Shown here: positions 24,391 to 33,546 of the stretch, in pieces
Layout of the letters: each line of letters begins with the position of its first letter
How positions within the stretch are numbered: position 1 is the first letter of the stretch
NCBI RefSeq assembly: GCF_017590215.1
Contig: NZ_JAFFPK010000009.1
Location: 1 to 34,135, forward strand
Length of the DNA stretch: 34,135 bases
Reading direction: 5' to 3'
DNA from: Clostridium sp. CCUG 7971
GTDB taxonomy: Bacteria; Bacillota; Clostridia; Peptostreptococcales; Peptostreptococcaceae
Notes under the pieces: model-generated
The model's database searches: none
Told to the model about the DNA's origin: nothing
The model's input: only the letters and a program-made list of their open reading frames with translations
Made by a program: the position numbers and the translations under genes

Positions 24391-24600
24391 TACTAGTATA
24401 AAAATACTGTGTTATAAAAATAAGTTTATATCTAAAAGTTACATTCTTAAAACAAAGTATTTTACCTAAATTTGTTAGCAAAACTCAAAATAAAAACATT
24501 AAAAATAATATAATAAATTCTTTTTACTCTTTAAATTTATCTAATTAAGAGATATTATAAAAAAGAATATATATTAATATACTAGAATATTAATACTAAT
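24391..24600. promoter_or_regulatory. Candidate regulator binding motifs ahead of the GntR gene
   Basis: TACTAGTATA (24391-24400) and ATTAATATACTAGAATAT (24573-24590) share the CTAGTATA / TATACTAG core with ATTAATATGCTAGTATAC at 25413-25430 in the uxuB promoter. The shared motif on both sides of the regulator gene suggests autoregulation plus control of the catabolic operon. The rest of 24401-24637 is AT-rich without genes. Confidence 0.35.
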
Positions 24601-24637
24601 TTTATAACATAGATTAAAATAATATATTGGAGGAAAA

Positions 24638-25324
24638 ATGATACTTTACAAGAGAAAACATAAAGAAACAGCGAAAGAATATGCTTATAGAGTTTTAAAA
24701 GATAACATTATGTCTTTAGATTTAAAACCAGGTGAATTGTTAAGTGAATCTAATTTATCTGAAACATTGAATATATCTAGAACACCAATAAGAGAAATAT
24801 TAATGAGATTAAAAAATGAGCATCTTATAGAGGTTAAACCGCAAGCGGGAACTTATGTATCATTGATAAATAGAGATCTTATAAATGAAGCAATATTTAT
24901 GAGATCTGTATTAGAAAAAGAAGTATTAAAAGAAGCTTGTAGGGAATTTCCAGAAGAATTATTTATAGAACTAGAAAAAAACTTATTCGCCCAAAAACTA
25001 GTTGTAGATAAAGAAGGAAAAGAAATTGAGTTTCATAATTTAGATAAAAATTTTCATAGGATAATATTCCTAGGATGTAATAAAGGTAATATATGGGATA
25101 CTATTATGAATATAAGCACTCATTACAATAGAATGAGGCTTTTATCTGAAATGAAAAGTAATAAAATGCAAATAATAAAACATCATGAAGAAATGATAGA
25201 GATAATTAAAAATAATGAGTTTGATAAGATAGATACATATGTAAATAAACATATAGTAGAGCCTGCAAATGAATGGGAAATATTAATAAATGAAAATGAA
25301 GAAATAAAGGCATTTTTCCAATAA
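24638..25324 (+). CDS. GntR-family regulator with FCD domain, probable hexuronate regulator
   Basis: The 228-residue protein has an N-terminal winged helix (about 8-75, with LSETLNISRTPIREILMRLK, the GntR recognition helix) and an all-helical FCD ligand-binding domain (about 85-220). Metal-binding-type residues are visible in LDKNFHRIIFLGC, HHEEMIEI and the final KHIVEPANEW. Members of the FadR/FCD group usually bind carboxylic acids such as hexuronates, and UxuR/ExuR belong here. Its position directly upstream of the glucuronate genes, and the shared motif at 24573 and 25413, support local control. TTGGAGG precedes ATG 24638. A terminator at 25340-25367 separates it from uxuB, so it is its own transcript. 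Confidence 0.85.
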   Translation: MILYKRKHKETAKEYAYRVLKDNIMSLDLKPGELLSESNLSETLNISRTPIREILMRLKNEHLIEVKPQAGTYVSLINRDLINEAIFMRSVLEKEVLKEACREFPEELFIELEKNLFAQKLVVDKEGKEIEFHNLDKNFHRIIFLGCNKGNIWDTIMNISTHYNRMRLLSEMKSNKMQIIKHHEEMIEIIKNNEFDKIDTYVNKHIVEPANEWEILINENEEIKAFFQ

Positions 25325-25339
25325 AAGTATATAAAAAAT

Positions 25340-25367
25340 ACATCTGTAATTACAGGTGTTTTTTATT
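25340..25367 (+). terminator. Terminator of the GntR regulator gene
   Basis: ACATCTGT (25340-25347) pairs with ACAGGTGT (25352-25359) around an AATT loop, with one G-U pair, followed by TTTTTTATTT. Confidence 0.7.
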
Positions 25368-25399
25368 TGTAATTTTTTGTAGAATTTAGGGAAAAGGTA

Positions 25400-25430
25400 T
25401 TGCATTAGAAAAATTAATATGCTAGTATAC
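25400..25430 (+). promoter_or_regulatory. Promoter and candidate operator of the hexuronate operon
   Basis: TTGCAT (25400-25405) and TAGTAT (25423-25428) are 17 bases apart, about 35 bases before the uxuB start. The -10 region is embedded in ATTAATATGCTAGTATAC (25413-25430), nearly the same as a site upstream of the GntR gene. A regulator bound there would cover the -10 box. Confidence 0.5.
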
Positions 25431-25460
25431 AAGTATATAAGAAAGGTGGAGGTACAACAG

Positions 25461-26312
25461 ATGAAATTACCATTTAATATTGATTTAAATAATAAAGTAG
25501 CTGTAGTAACAGGTGGAACAGGAATACTTTGTGGGGCTATGGTTGAAGCTTTAGCTAAATGTGGAGCTAAAGTAGCTATACTTGCATTAGGAAAAGATGC
25601 TTGTGAAGCTAAAGCCCAAGAAATAATAGATAATGGTGGATGTGCCATAGGAATAGAAGCTAACGTTTTAGATAAAGAAAGTTTAAAAAGAGCACATGAG
25701 ATAATACTAAAAGAATTTGGACCATGTGATATATTAATAAATGGAGCAGGTGGAAACCATCCAAAGGGAACAACAACTAAGGAATACTTATTAGAAGAAG
25801 ATTTAGATAATGAAGAATTAACATCATTCTTTGATTTAGATCCAAAAGGAGTAGAATTCGTATTTAACTTAAATTTCTTAGGAACATTACTTCCATCACA
25901 AGAGTTTAGTAGAGATATGATAAACAGAGAAGGGTGTACAATAATAAATATATCTTCAATGAATGCATACACTCCACTTACTAAAATACCAGCATACTCA
26001 GGAGCAAAAGCTGCAGTAAGTAACTTCACTCAATGGTTAGCTGTACATATGTCAAAAGTAGGTGTAAGAGTAAATGCTATAGCACCAGGATTCTTTGTAA
26101 CGGCTCAAAATGAAAAATTATTATTTAATGAAGATGGATCTCCAACAGAAAGAAGCCAAAAGATATTAAATAGTACACCAATGGGAAGATATGGAGAAGC
26201 TGAAGAATTAATAGGAACATTATTATATTTAGTAAGTAGTGAAGCATCAGGATTTGTAAATGGTGTAGTAATACCAGTAGATGGTGCATTTAGTGCTTAC
26301 TCAGGTGTATAG
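25461..26312 (+). CDS. uxuB: SDR-family D-mannonate oxidoreductase (fructuronate reductase)
   Basis: The 283-residue short-chain dehydrogenase has the nucleotide-binding TGGTGILCGAMVEAL, NGAGG, the catalytic Ser in IINISSMNAYTPL, the YxxxK pair in PAYSGAKAAV, and ending PVDGAFSAYSGV. It resembles the SDR-type enzyme (YjmF) of Bacillus uxu operons, which reduces fructuronate to mannonate with NAD(P)H, and is unrelated to the E. coli long-chain UxuB. The frame is open from 25419, but AAAGGTGGAGG at 25443-25453 places the start at 25461. It is the first gene of a four-gene operon whose products carry the next steps. A gluconate-5-dehydrogenase-like activity is the alternative. Confidence 0.82.
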   Translation: MKLPFNIDLNNKVAVVTGGTGILCGAMVEALAKCGAKVAILALGKDACEAKAQEIIDNGGCAIGIEANVLDKESLKRAHEIILKEFGPCDILINGAGGNHPKGTTTKEYLLEEDLDNEELTSFFDLDPKGVEFVFNLNFLGTLLPSQEFSRDMINREGCTIINISSMNAYTPLTKIPAYSGAKAAVSNFTQWLAVHMSKVGVRVNAIAPGFFVTAQNEKLLFNEDGSPTERSQKILNSTPMGRYGEAEELIGTLLYLVSSEASGFVNGVVIPVDGAFSAYSGV

Positions 26313-26321
26313 GAGGAAGTT

Positions 26322-26933
26322 ATGTTAAATGCTATAAAGAATGAAGGTATAGTTGCTGTAATAAGAGCAAAAGACCATGACGAAGCTAAAGGATATATAA
26401 ATGCTTGTGTAAATGGTGGAATAAAAGCAGTAGAATTAACTTACTCAATACCAAATGTTGTTGAATTAATAAATGAATTAAGAAATGATGAAAATCTAAT
26501 ATTAGGTGTTGGAAGTGTTTTAAATAGAGCAATGGCTAAGGATGCAATCTTAGCCGGAGCAAAATATGTTGTAAGCCCAGGATATAATGAAGAAGTTAAT
26601 GAAGTTTGTAAGGAACTAAATACTCTTTATTTACCAGGGTGTATGACGGTTACTGAGATAATGAATGCCTTAGAAAAAGGAAACAAGATGGTTAAATTAT
26701 TCCCAGGAGATGTATTTGGACATAAATATATAAAAGCCATAAAAGCTCCAATACCTAATGTTGAGATAATGCCAACAGGTGGAGTTAGTATAGATAATGT
26801 AGACGAGTGGTTTGAAATGGGAGTATCTTGTGTAGGAGTAGGCAGTTCATTATTTAATGCAGGAAGCTTAGAAGATATAGAAAAACTAGCTAAAGAATTT
26901 GTGGAGAAAATAAAAAATGTTAGAAGCAAATAA
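26322..26933 (+). CDS. eda: KDPG / 2-keto-4-hydroxyglutarate aldolase
   Basis: The 203-residue class I aldolase has the general acid/base Glu in GGIKAVELTYS, the phosphate-site loop SPGYNEEV, PGCMTVTE, and the Schiff-base Lys in MVKLFPGDVFG. The C-terminal loop is MPTGGVSIDNVDEW. It splits 2-keto-3-deoxy-6-phosphogluconate into pyruvate and glyceraldehyde-3-phosphate, the last step of hexuronate breakdown. Ten bases separate it from uxuB with AGGAGG between. Its 3' end overlaps the kinase gene by 17 bases, so the two are translated together. Confidence 0.9.
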   Translation: MLNAIKNEGIVAVIRAKDHDEAKGYINACVNGGIKAVELTYSIPNVVELINELRNDENLILGVGSVLNRAMAKDAILAGAKYVVSPGYNEEVNEVCKELNTLYLPGCMTVTEIMNALEKGNKMVKLFPGDVFGHKYIKAIKAPIPNVEIMPTGGVSIDNVDEWFEMGVSCVGVGSSLFNAGSLEDIEKLAKEFVEKIKNVRSK

Positions 26934-27936
26934 TAAAACGGTTTTAGGATTTGGAGAAATAATGCTAAGACTTACGCCTACTAATAATCAAAAGATTATA
27001 CAGGTTAATTCTTTTGATGCAACTTATGGTGGTGGAGAAGCAAATGTAGTTGCAAGTTTAGCAAGCTTTGGACATGAAACTAAGTTTGTAACGAAATTAC
27101 CTAGTAACTCTTTAGGTGATAAAGTTATAAGAGACTTAAGAAGTTATAATATAGATACAAGTGATATATTACAAGGTGATGGAAGACTTGGTATTTATTT
27201 TTTAGAAATTGGACATGGACTTAGAAGTACTGAGGTTATATATGATAGAAAATATTCAGCTATATCTATGGCGAATAAAGATGAATTTGATATAGAAAAA
27301 ATACTAAAAGGTATAAAAATGGTTCATTTATCAGGTATAACACCAGCCTTAAGTAAAGACTTATATGATTTAACTATAGAAATAGCAAAATATTGCAATG
27401 AAACTGGTATACTAGTATCCTTAGATTCTAATTATAGAGCGAAGCTTTGGAGTTTAGAAGATGCTAAAGGTTTTTTAGAAGAAGTACTTCCTTTTGTGGA
27501 TATAGCTTTTTTAGGAAGTTTAGATATGACAAACATATTAAAATATGAAGCTTGTGATTTAGAATTCGAAGATAGTCTTAAAAATTTATATGAAAGATTA
27601 TTTGAAAAATATCCAAATATAAAATATGCAGCTTGTACAAAGAGGAGTGTTCATTCAATAAACAATAACTCACTAAAAGGTTACTTATTTGATAAAGAAA
27701 ATTTATATATTTCAAATGAATATAACTTTGACATACTAGATAGAGTTGGTGGAGGAGATGCCTTTACAGCAGGTATACTTCACGGAATATTAGATAACTT
27801 AGATAAAAAAGAAATCATAGAATTTGGAGTTTGTGCAAGTGCATTAAAGCACTCTATAAAAGGTGATATAAATATAGTAGATAAAGATAGTGTAACTAGT
27901 TTAATAGAAAAAGGATTACAAAATATAAAAAGATAA
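26917..27936 (+). CDS. kdgK: 2-keto-3-deoxygluconate kinase (PfkB family)
   Basis: The 339-residue ribokinase/PfkB-family protein has the N-terminal substrate motif YGGGEANVVASLASFG and the C-terminal ATP/anion-hole signature DILDRVGGGDAFTAGILHGI, containing the catalytic Asp. It phosphorylates 2-keto-3-deoxygluconate to KDPG. Substrate assignment rests on the neighbours (aldolase before it, mannonate dehydratase after it). Its start lies inside eda, 17 bases before the eda stop, with GTGGAG upstream. The next gene starts 17 bases after its stop. Confidence 0.88.
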   Translation: MLEANNKTVLGFGEIMLRLTPTNNQKIIQVNSFDATYGGGEANVVASLASFGHETKFVTKLPSNSLGDKVIRDLRSYNIDTSDILQGDGRLGIYFLEIGHGLRSTEVIYDRKYSAISMANKDEFDIEKILKGIKMVHLSGITPALSKDLYDLTIEIAKYCNETGILVSLDSNYRAKLWSLEDAKGFLEEVLPFVDIAFLGSLDMTNILKYEACDLEFEDSLKNLYERLFEKYPNIKYAACTKRSVHSINNNSLKGYLFDKENLYISNEYNFDILDRVGGGDAFTAGILHGILDNLDKKEIIEFGVCASALKHSIKGDINIVDKDSVTSLIEKGLQNIKR

Positions 27937-27953
27937 TTCGGGGGAACTAAAAT

Positions 27954-29000
27954 ATGGAAATGACATTTAGATGGTATGGACAAGATGATCCTGTAAAAAT
28001 AGAGTATATCAGGCAAATACCTGGTATGAAGGGCATAGTAACTGCAATATATGATATACCAGTAGGAGAAGCTTGGCCATTAGAAAAAATATTAGAGTTA
28101 AAGAAGAATGTAGAAGATAATGGACTAAAACTTTCAGTTATAGAAAGTGTACCAGTTCATGAAGATATAAAATTAGGTTTACCAACTAGAGATAGATATA
28201 TAGAAAACTATAAGGAAACATTAAGAAACTTAGGAAAAGCAGGTATAGAAACAGTATGTTACAACTTCATGCCAGTATTTGACTGGACTCGTTCAGATCT
28301 AAATTATGAGCTTGAAGATGGTTCAACTTGCTTAATATATGATGAAGAAACAGTTAAGAAAATGGATCCAGCACTTGGTGAGTTAGAGCTTCCGGGATGG
28401 GATACTTCTTACGGTGAAGGTGGACTAGGTGCTTTACTTGATAAGTATAAAAATATAGATGAAGAAAAATTATGGGAAAATTTAGAGTACTTTATAAAAG
28501 AAATAATACCTGTAGCTGAAGAAAGTAACGTAAAAATGGCTATACATCCGGATGATCCACCATGGGGAATATTTGGACTTCCAAGAATAATAACTAACTT
28601 TGAAAATTTAGAAAGATTTATAAATATTTATGATAGTGAATATAACGGTGTAACTTTATGTACAGGGTCATTAGGATGTACTAAAACTAATGATGTAGTA
28701 GAAATGGTTAATTATTTTGGAAAAGAAAAGAACAGGATAAACTTTGCTCATTTAAGAAATGTTTTAATAACAGGAGATAGTAGTTTCAATGAGGTAGCTC
28801 ATTTATCTGAGGCAGGGTCACTAGATTTCTATGAAATAGTAAAAGCATACTGTGATTATGAATTTACAGGGCCATATAGACCAGATCATGGAAGAATGAT
28901 ATGGGGAGAGACTGGAAGGCCAGGATATGGATTATATGATAGAGCATTAGGGGCTGTATATATAAATGGATTAATAGAAGCGATAAATAAAAATAAATAA
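27954..29000 (+). CDS. uxuA: D-mannonate dehydratase
   Basis: The 348-residue TIM-barrel enzyme starts [20 protein letters not shown], an unmistakable UxuA N-terminus. Metal and active-site segments include [32 protein letters not shown] and the C-terminal [12 protein letters not shown]. It dehydrates mannonate to 2-keto-3-deoxygluconate using Mn/Fe. Length equals that of characterised family members (about 350-395). TCGGGGGAA precedes the ATG. It is the last gene of the uxuB-eda-kdgK-uxuA operon; a 13-bp stem terminator follows at once. Confidence 0.93.
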   Translation: MEMTFRWYGQDDPVKIEYIRQIPGMKGIVTAIYDIPVGEAWPLEKILELKKNVEDNGLKLSVIESVPVHEDIKLGLPTRDRYIENYKETLRNLGKAGIETVCYNFMPVFDWTRSDLNYELEDGSTCLIYDEETVKKMDPALGELELPGWDTSYGEGGLGALLDKYKNIDEEKLWENLEYFIKEIIPVAEESNVKMAIHPDDPPWGIFGLPRIITNFENLERFINIYDSEYNGVTLCTGSLGCTKTNDVVEMVNYFGKEKNRINFAHLRNVLITGDSSFNEVAHLSEAGSLDFYEIVKAYCDYEFTGPYRPDHGRMIWGETGRPGYGLYDRALGAVYINGLIEAINKNK

Positions 29001-29002
29001 TA

Positions 29003-29050
29003 AAAATAGTGTTTTGAAATAAATTTTATTTTAAAACACTATTTTATAAA
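29003..29050 (+). terminator. Terminator of the uxu operon
   Basis: AAAATAGTGTTTT (29003-29015) pairs perfectly with AAAACACTATTTT (29033-29045), with a further A/T-paired inner stem. The T-containing right arm ends the transcript. Confidence 0.75.
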
Positions 29051-29076
29051 AAATGTATAAAAAAGTAAAATAATGA

Positions 29077-29121
29077 AACATATTGGAGAATATTAGGATT
29101 CATGCTAATATTTAATATGTT
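29077..29121. repeat. Interrupted palindrome upstream of uxaC
   Basis: AACATATT (29077-29084) is the reverse complement of AATATGTT (29114-29121). The inner AATATTAG (29089-29096) is that of CTAATATT (29105-29112). No T run follows, so it is more likely a protein-binding or promoter-region palindrome than a terminator. Confidence 0.45.
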
Positions 29122-29137
29122 AAGAAAACGATATCAA
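29122..29137 (+). promoter_or_regulatory. Candidate CcpA cre site upstream of uxaC
   Basis: AAGAAAACGATATCAA matches the cre consensus WTGNAARCGNWWWCAN with a single mismatch and lies 22 bases ahead of the start codon. This fits catabolite repression of sugar-acid use. Confidence 0.55.
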
Positions 29138-29159
29138 AATGTTGATTTAGGAGAAAACT

Positions 29160-30560
29160 ATGAAAAAGTTTATGGACAAAGATTTTATATTATCAAATGA
29201 AATAGCTAAAACCTTATATCATAATAATGCTTTAAAAATGCCGATATTTGATTACCACTGTCACTTGCCAGCGGTTGAGATAGCAGAGGATAAAGAATAT
29301 GAAAATATAACTCAAATGTGGTTATACCATGATCATTATAAGTGGAGAGCCATGAGAAGTTTTGGAATAGATGAAAAATATATAACTGGTGATGCTAGTG
29401 ATTTTGAAAAGTTCTACGAATTTGCAAAGATGATGCCATATTTAATAGGAAACCCTATATATCATTGGTCACATCTAGAACTTAAAAGATACTTCGATAT
29501 TGAAGAAACTTTAAGTGTAAAAACTGCCAAAGATATTTGGGAAAAATGCAATAATACTATAGCCGAGAAGCGCTTAACTGCTAGAAAATTAATAAGTATG
29601 TCTAATGTAGTTTATATAGGAACTACAGATGATCCAATAGATGATTTAAAGTATCATAAAGAAATTAATGATGATGATAGCTTTGAGTGTGAGGTAAGAC
29701 CTACATTTAGACCAGATAGAGCATTAAAAATACAAAATAAAGATTTTTGTGATTATATAAAGTTATTAGGGCAAATAGAAAATACAGAAATTAAAGACTA
29801 TGATAAATTAATAGAAATATTAGAAAAAAGGTTAGATTACTTTGTAGATAATGGCTGTAGTATAACAGACCATAGTTTAGAAAGAATTTATTTTAAATCT
29901 ACTAACAAAGAAGAAGTTGCAAGTATATTTGTTAAAGTTTTAGCGCAAGAAGAGATAAGCATAGAAGATGCTCAAAAATACATAACATTTACATTAATAG
30001 AATTAGGGAAAATGTATAGTGAAAGAAATATGGTAATGCAACTTCATATAGGGGCACTTAGAAATAATAATACTAGAATGTTTAATGCTATTGGAGCAGA
30101 TGCAGGATTTGATAGTATTGATGATGGGGAAATCGCTTACTCTACATCAAGATTATTAGATAGTTTAGATGTAGAAGGTAAGTTACCGAAAACTATTCTT
30201 TATTGCTTAAATCCAAAAGATAATGAAGTATTAGGAACTATGATTGGAAACTTCCAAGGTGGACAAGTTGAAGGTAAAATTCAATTTGGATCTGGATGGT
30301 GGTTCAATGACCAAAAGGATGGAATGGAAAGACAGCTTGTAGCACTTTCACAATTAGGTTTAGTTAGTAAATTTGTAGGAATGCTTACGGATTCAAGAAG
30401 CTTTTTATCATTTACAAGACATGAATATTTCAGAAGAATTCTTTGTAATTACTTAGGAAAGCTAGTTGAAAATGGAGAATATCCATGCGATTTAGAAATA
30501 TTAGGAAATGTAGTAGAAGATATATGTTACAACAACGCTAAAAAATATTTTATAAGATAA
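29160..30560 (+). CDS. uxaC: Glucuronate isomerase
   Basis: The 466-residue amidohydrolase-superfamily isomerase has the metal-binding FDYHCHLPAVEIAED near residue 29, WYHD-like QMWLYHDHYKWRAMRSFGID, VYIGTTDDPIDDLKYH, and the strongly conserved MQLHIGALRNNNTRMFNAIG followed by ADAGFDSI. It ends with SFLSFTRHEYFRRILC. It converts D-glucuronate to D-fructuronate, or galacturonate to tagaturonate. With only UxuB/UxuA downstream and no UxaA/UxaB in the window, glucuronate is the supported substrate. TTAGGAG precedes the ATG. It is the first gene of a unit with the TRAP transporter, 19 bases ahead of dctP. Confidence 0.93.
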   Translation: MKKFMDKDFILSNEIAKTLYHNNALKMPIFDYHCHLPAVEIAEDKEYENITQMWLYHDHYKWRAMRSFGIDEKYITGDASDFEKFYEFAKMMPYLIGNPIYHWSHLELKRYFDIEETLSVKTAKDIWEKCNNTIAEKRLTARKLISMSNVVYIGTTDDPIDDLKYHKEINDDDSFECEVRPTFRPDRALKIQNKDFCDYIKLLGQIENTEIKDYDKLIEILEKRLDYFVDNGCSITDHSLERIYFKSTNKEEVASIFVKVLAQEEISIEDAQKYITFTLIELGKMYSERNMVMQLHIGALRNNNTRMFNAIGADAGFDSIDDGEIAYSTSRLLDSLDVEGKLPKTILYCLNPKDNEVLGTMIGNFQGGQVEGKIQFGSGWWFNDQKDGMERQLVALSQLGLVSKFVGMLTDSRSFLSFTRHEYFRRILCNYLGKLVENGEYPCDLEILGNVVEDICYNNAKKYFIR

Positions 30561-30579
30561 TCCTAGGGGGAATTTATAG

Positions 30580-31596
30580 ATGAATAAAAGGATTAAGGCA
30601 CTTTTACTTGTTGCCATAACTAGCTTATCAGTAGTTGGATGTAGCTCAAGTAAAGAAAACGAAGCAAGAGTTATGAGGGTTGCTCACAACCAAGGAGAGG
30701 AACATCCAATACATTTAGCTCTAAAAGAGTTTGAGAAAATAGTAGAAGATAAAACTAATAATAAAATAGATATACAGGTATATCCAAATGAGTTATTAGG
30801 AGGACAGCGTGAGGCGGTAGAACTTACTCAAACAGGAGCTATAGATATAGCTGTTGGAAGTATAAGTTTACTTGAAAGTTTTAATAAATCATATAGTGTA
30901 TTCAACCTTCCATACTTATTTGATAGTAAAGAACATTATCATTCTGTAATGAATGATAAAGATATAATGGATGATATATATGAATCAACTAGAGAATCTG
31001 GATTTGTTGGTCTTACATGGTTTGATGCAGGTTCAAGAAATATGTACACAACAGATAAGCCTATAATGAAACCAGAAGATTTAAAAGGGAAGAAAATAAG
31101 GGTACAACAAAGTCAAACAAACATAAGAATGATGGAATTATTAGGTGGTTCTGCTACACCAATGAGTTTCGGAGAAGTTTATACTGCTCTTCAGCAAAAG
31201 GTTATAGATGGCGCTGAAAATAATGAATTAGCACTTACTAATAATAAGCATGGAGAAGTTGCAAAACATTATTCATATAACCAACATGGTATGATTCCAG
31301 ACATATTAATAATGAATGCTAAGTTATTAGATAATTTAAGTGAAGAACATAGAAATATAATATTAGATGCAGTTGATGAAATAAACAAATTTGAAGTTGA
31401 TGCTTGGGAAGATAAAGTAAATGAAGCAGTAAAACAATCTAAAGAGATGGGGGTTAAATTCTACTATCCAGATATAGAGCCATTTAAAGAAAAAGTTTTA
31501 CCACTTCATAGAGAGATGACTGAAAATGATAAAGAAGTAAAAGCTGTATACGATAAAATACAAGAAAAAGCACCAAAAAAAGTAAATAAATACTAG
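30580..31596 (+). CDS. dctP: TRAP transporter solute-binding lipoprotein (DctP family)
   Basis: The 338-residue product starts with a lipoprotein signal (LLLVAITSLSVVGCSSSK, lipobox VVGC, Cys21). The DctP fold follows, with the conserved binding-site segment GLTWFDAGSRNMYTTDKPI and DLKGKKIRVQQSQTNIRMME. Also present are TPMSFGEVYTALQQKVIDGA and the ENN motif that follows it; the conserved Arg (KIRVQ) usually binds the substrate carboxylate. Co-transcription with glucuronate isomerase and membership of the hexuronate-binding type (GAxxxPMxFGEVYTALQQ) indicate a hexuronate ligand. AGGGGG precedes the ATG. The next gene follows after 17 bases. Confidence 0.9.
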   Translation: MNKRIKALLLVAITSLSVVGCSSSKENEARVMRVAHNQGEEHPIHLALKEFEKIVEDKTNNKIDIQVYPNELLGGQREAVELTQTGAIDIAVGSISLLESFNKSYSVFNLPYLFDSKEHYHSVMNDKDIMDDIYESTRESGFVGLTWFDAGSRNMYTTDKPIMKPEDLKGKKIRVQQSQTNIRMMELLGGSATPMSFGEVYTALQQKVIDGAENNELALTNNKHGEVAKHYSYNQHGMIPDILIMNAKLLDNLSEEHRNIILDAVDEINKFEVDAWEDKVNEAVKQSKEMGVKFYYPDIEPFKEKVLPLHREMTENDKEVKAVYDKIQEKAPKKVNKY

Positions 31597-31613
31597 TAGG
31601 AGGAGGAACGAAG

Positions 31614-32120
31614 ATGAATAAGTTAAGAAATATGCTAAACAAAGTAATAGAAGTCATATGTATGACACTACTAGCATTTATGGTAGTTTTAGGTACTTGG
31701 CAAATAATAACTCGTTATGTGTTAAATAATCCAAGTACAGTATCAGAAGATTTACTAATATATTCATTTGTATGGATGGCTTTACTAGGTTCATCATATG
31801 TATTTGGAAAAAAAGATCATATGACTATGGTGTTCTTTAGACAGAAACTTGAATCAAAAAGTCCTAGTGTAAAAATGATATTAAACATAACGACAGAATT
31901 AGTGGTAATGGCATTTTCAGCATTGGTTTTAGTTTTAGGTGGAGTTCAAATAAGTATGTTAGCTATGGGTCAAGTTTCTCCTGCATTAGGTATACCGATG
32001 GGATATATTTATCTAGCTCTACCTTTATCAGGGATAATGACGATTATATATAATATTTTAAATTTAGTTGATTTAAAAAAAGAATCAATATCATCAAAAA
32101 AGGTTGTAAATAATAATTAA
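31614..32120 (+). CDS. dctQ: TRAP transporter small permease (DctQ family)
   Basis: The 168-residue protein has four membrane helices. Family hallmarks include the start VICMTLLAFMVVLGTWQIIT followed by RYVLNNPSTVSEDLLIYSFV, with the Arg and the WMALLGSSYVFGKKDHM motif typical of DctQ. It forms the smaller membrane subunit that stabilises the large permease. TAGGAGGAGG precedes the ATG; 18 bases separate it from dctM. Confidence 0.9.
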   Translation: MNKLRNMLNKVIEVICMTLLAFMVVLGTWQIITRYVLNNPSTVSEDLLIYSFVWMALLGSSYVFGKKDHMTMVFFRQKLESKSPSVKMILNITTELVVMAFSALVLVLGGVQISMLAMGQVSPALGIPMGYIYLALPLSGIMTIIYNILNLVDLKKESISSKKVVNNN

Positions 32121-32138
32121 TCTGAGGGAGAGAAGATT

Positions 32139-33446
32139 ATGGAATTAGCATTTCAAGCAGGTACAGCTATAGCTATTGTTTTTCCTATATTACTTTTATT
32201 AGGGATACCAATATCTATAACTATAGGAATAGCATCTATATTTGGTATATTAACTACATTATCATGGGATGTAGCAGTATTAACTGGAGCACAAAGAATA
32301 TTTACAGGTATAAGTAGCTTCTCATTACTAGCAATACCATTTTTCGTATTAGCGGGAATCATAATGAACAACGGTGGTATAGCTTTAAAATTAGTAAACT
32401 TTGCAAAAGTATTAAGTGGTAAATTACCGGGATCTTTAGCACATACAAATGTAGTAGGAAATATGTTATTTGGAGCTGTAAGTGGTTCTTCTGTTGCAGC
32501 AGCAGCTGCTATAGGTGGAACAATGTCTCCACTTCAAGAAGCTGAAGGATATAATAAAAATTACAGTGCAGCAGTAAATATAGCTTCTGCACCGACCGGA
32601 CTTTTAATTCCTCCAAGTAACTCGCTTATAATATATTCATTAGTAAGTGGTGGAACATCAGTAGCAGCACTATTTATGGCAGGTTACATACCAGGTATAC
32701 TATGGGGATTATCAGTAATGGCAGTTGCTTTTATACTAGCTAAGAAATATAAGTATTCATCAAAATATCAAATAAGTTTCAAAGAAGCTATGAAAATATT
32801 TGTAGATGCTTTACCAAGTTTAGCGTTAATATTTGTAATAATAGGTGGTATAGTAGGTGGTATATTTACAGCTACAGAGGGAGCAGCAGTTGCAGTTGTA
32901 TACTCTTTCATACTATCATTTTTCTTCTATAAATCAATAAAGGTAAAAGACATACCAAGAATATTATTAGAAACAGTTGAAATGACGGGTATAATAATAT
33001 TTTTAATAGGGGTATCATCTATAATGTCTTGGGTTATGGCATTTACAAATATACCAAGTGCTATAACTGAAATATTATTAGGAATATCTTCAAATCCAGT
33101 TGTAATATTACTAATAATGAACTTAATATTATTAATCGTTGGTACATTTATGGATTTAACACCAGCGATATTAATATTTACACCAATATTTTTACCAATA
33201 GCTAAAAACTTTGGAATGGACTCAGTACAATTTGGTATAATGCTTATATTTAACTTATGTATAGGAAATATAACACCACCAGTTGGAAATACATTGTTTA
33301 TAGGATGTAAAGTAGGTAAAACAAAGATAGAAGATGTAATAAAATACTTATTACCATTCTACGTAGGTATATTAATAGTTCTTATGCTAGTAACATTTAT
33401 ACCTCAAATAAGTTTATTTATACCTAAACTTATGGGAATGATTTAG
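32139..33446 (+). CDS. dctM: TRAP transporter large permease (DctM family)
   Basis: The 435-residue, about 12-helix ion-translocating subunit begins LAFQAGTAIAIVFPILLLLG. It contains the DctM signatures FSLLAIPFFVLAGIIMNNGG, GAVSGSSVAAAAAIGGTMSP, NIASAPTGLLIPPSNSLIIY, and near the end TPAILIFTPIFLPIAKNFGM and NLCIGNITPPVGNTLFIGCK. TRAP systems use a Na+ gradient with a solute-binding protein, here likely to bring in glucuronate. It ends the uxaC-dctPQM unit. Only a weak stem (about 33491-33510) follows, so transcription may continue into the small ORFs downstream. Confidence 0.92.
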   Translation: MELAFQAGTAIAIVFPILLLLGIPISITIGIASIFGILTTLSWDVAVLTGAQRIFTGISSFSLLAIPFFVLAGIIMNNGGIALKLVNFAKVLSGKLPGSLAHTNVVGNMLFGAVSGSSVAAAAAIGGTMSPLQEAEGYNKNYSAAVNIASAPTGLLIPPSNSLIIYSLVSGGTSVAALFMAGYIPGILWGLSVMAVAFILAKKYKYSSKYQISFKEAMKIFVDALPSLALIFVIIGGIVGGIFTATEGAAVAVVYSFILSFFFYKSIKVKDIPRILLETVEMTGIIIFLIGVSSIMSWVMAFTNIPSAITEILLGISSNPVVILLIMNLILLIVGTFMDLTPAILIFTPIFLPIAKNFGMDSVQFGIMLIFNLCIGNITPPVGNTLFIGCKVGKTKIEDVIKYLLPFYVGILIVLMLVTFIPQISLFIPKLMGMI

Positions 33447-33546
33447 TATAAAATGGCATTCAAATATATGGAAATATAAGTAGTAGTTACATCAAACATG
33501 GATGTTGGATAATTAATAGATTATATAGCATACAAATAAGGAAATT

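Noticed and set aside
25283-26029. Long minus-strand ORF (248 residues) opposite the SDR gene
   Set aside because: It lies antisense to the well-supported uxuB gene and the GntR 3' end, has no ribosome binding site or recognisable domain, and arises from codon bias of the true gene.
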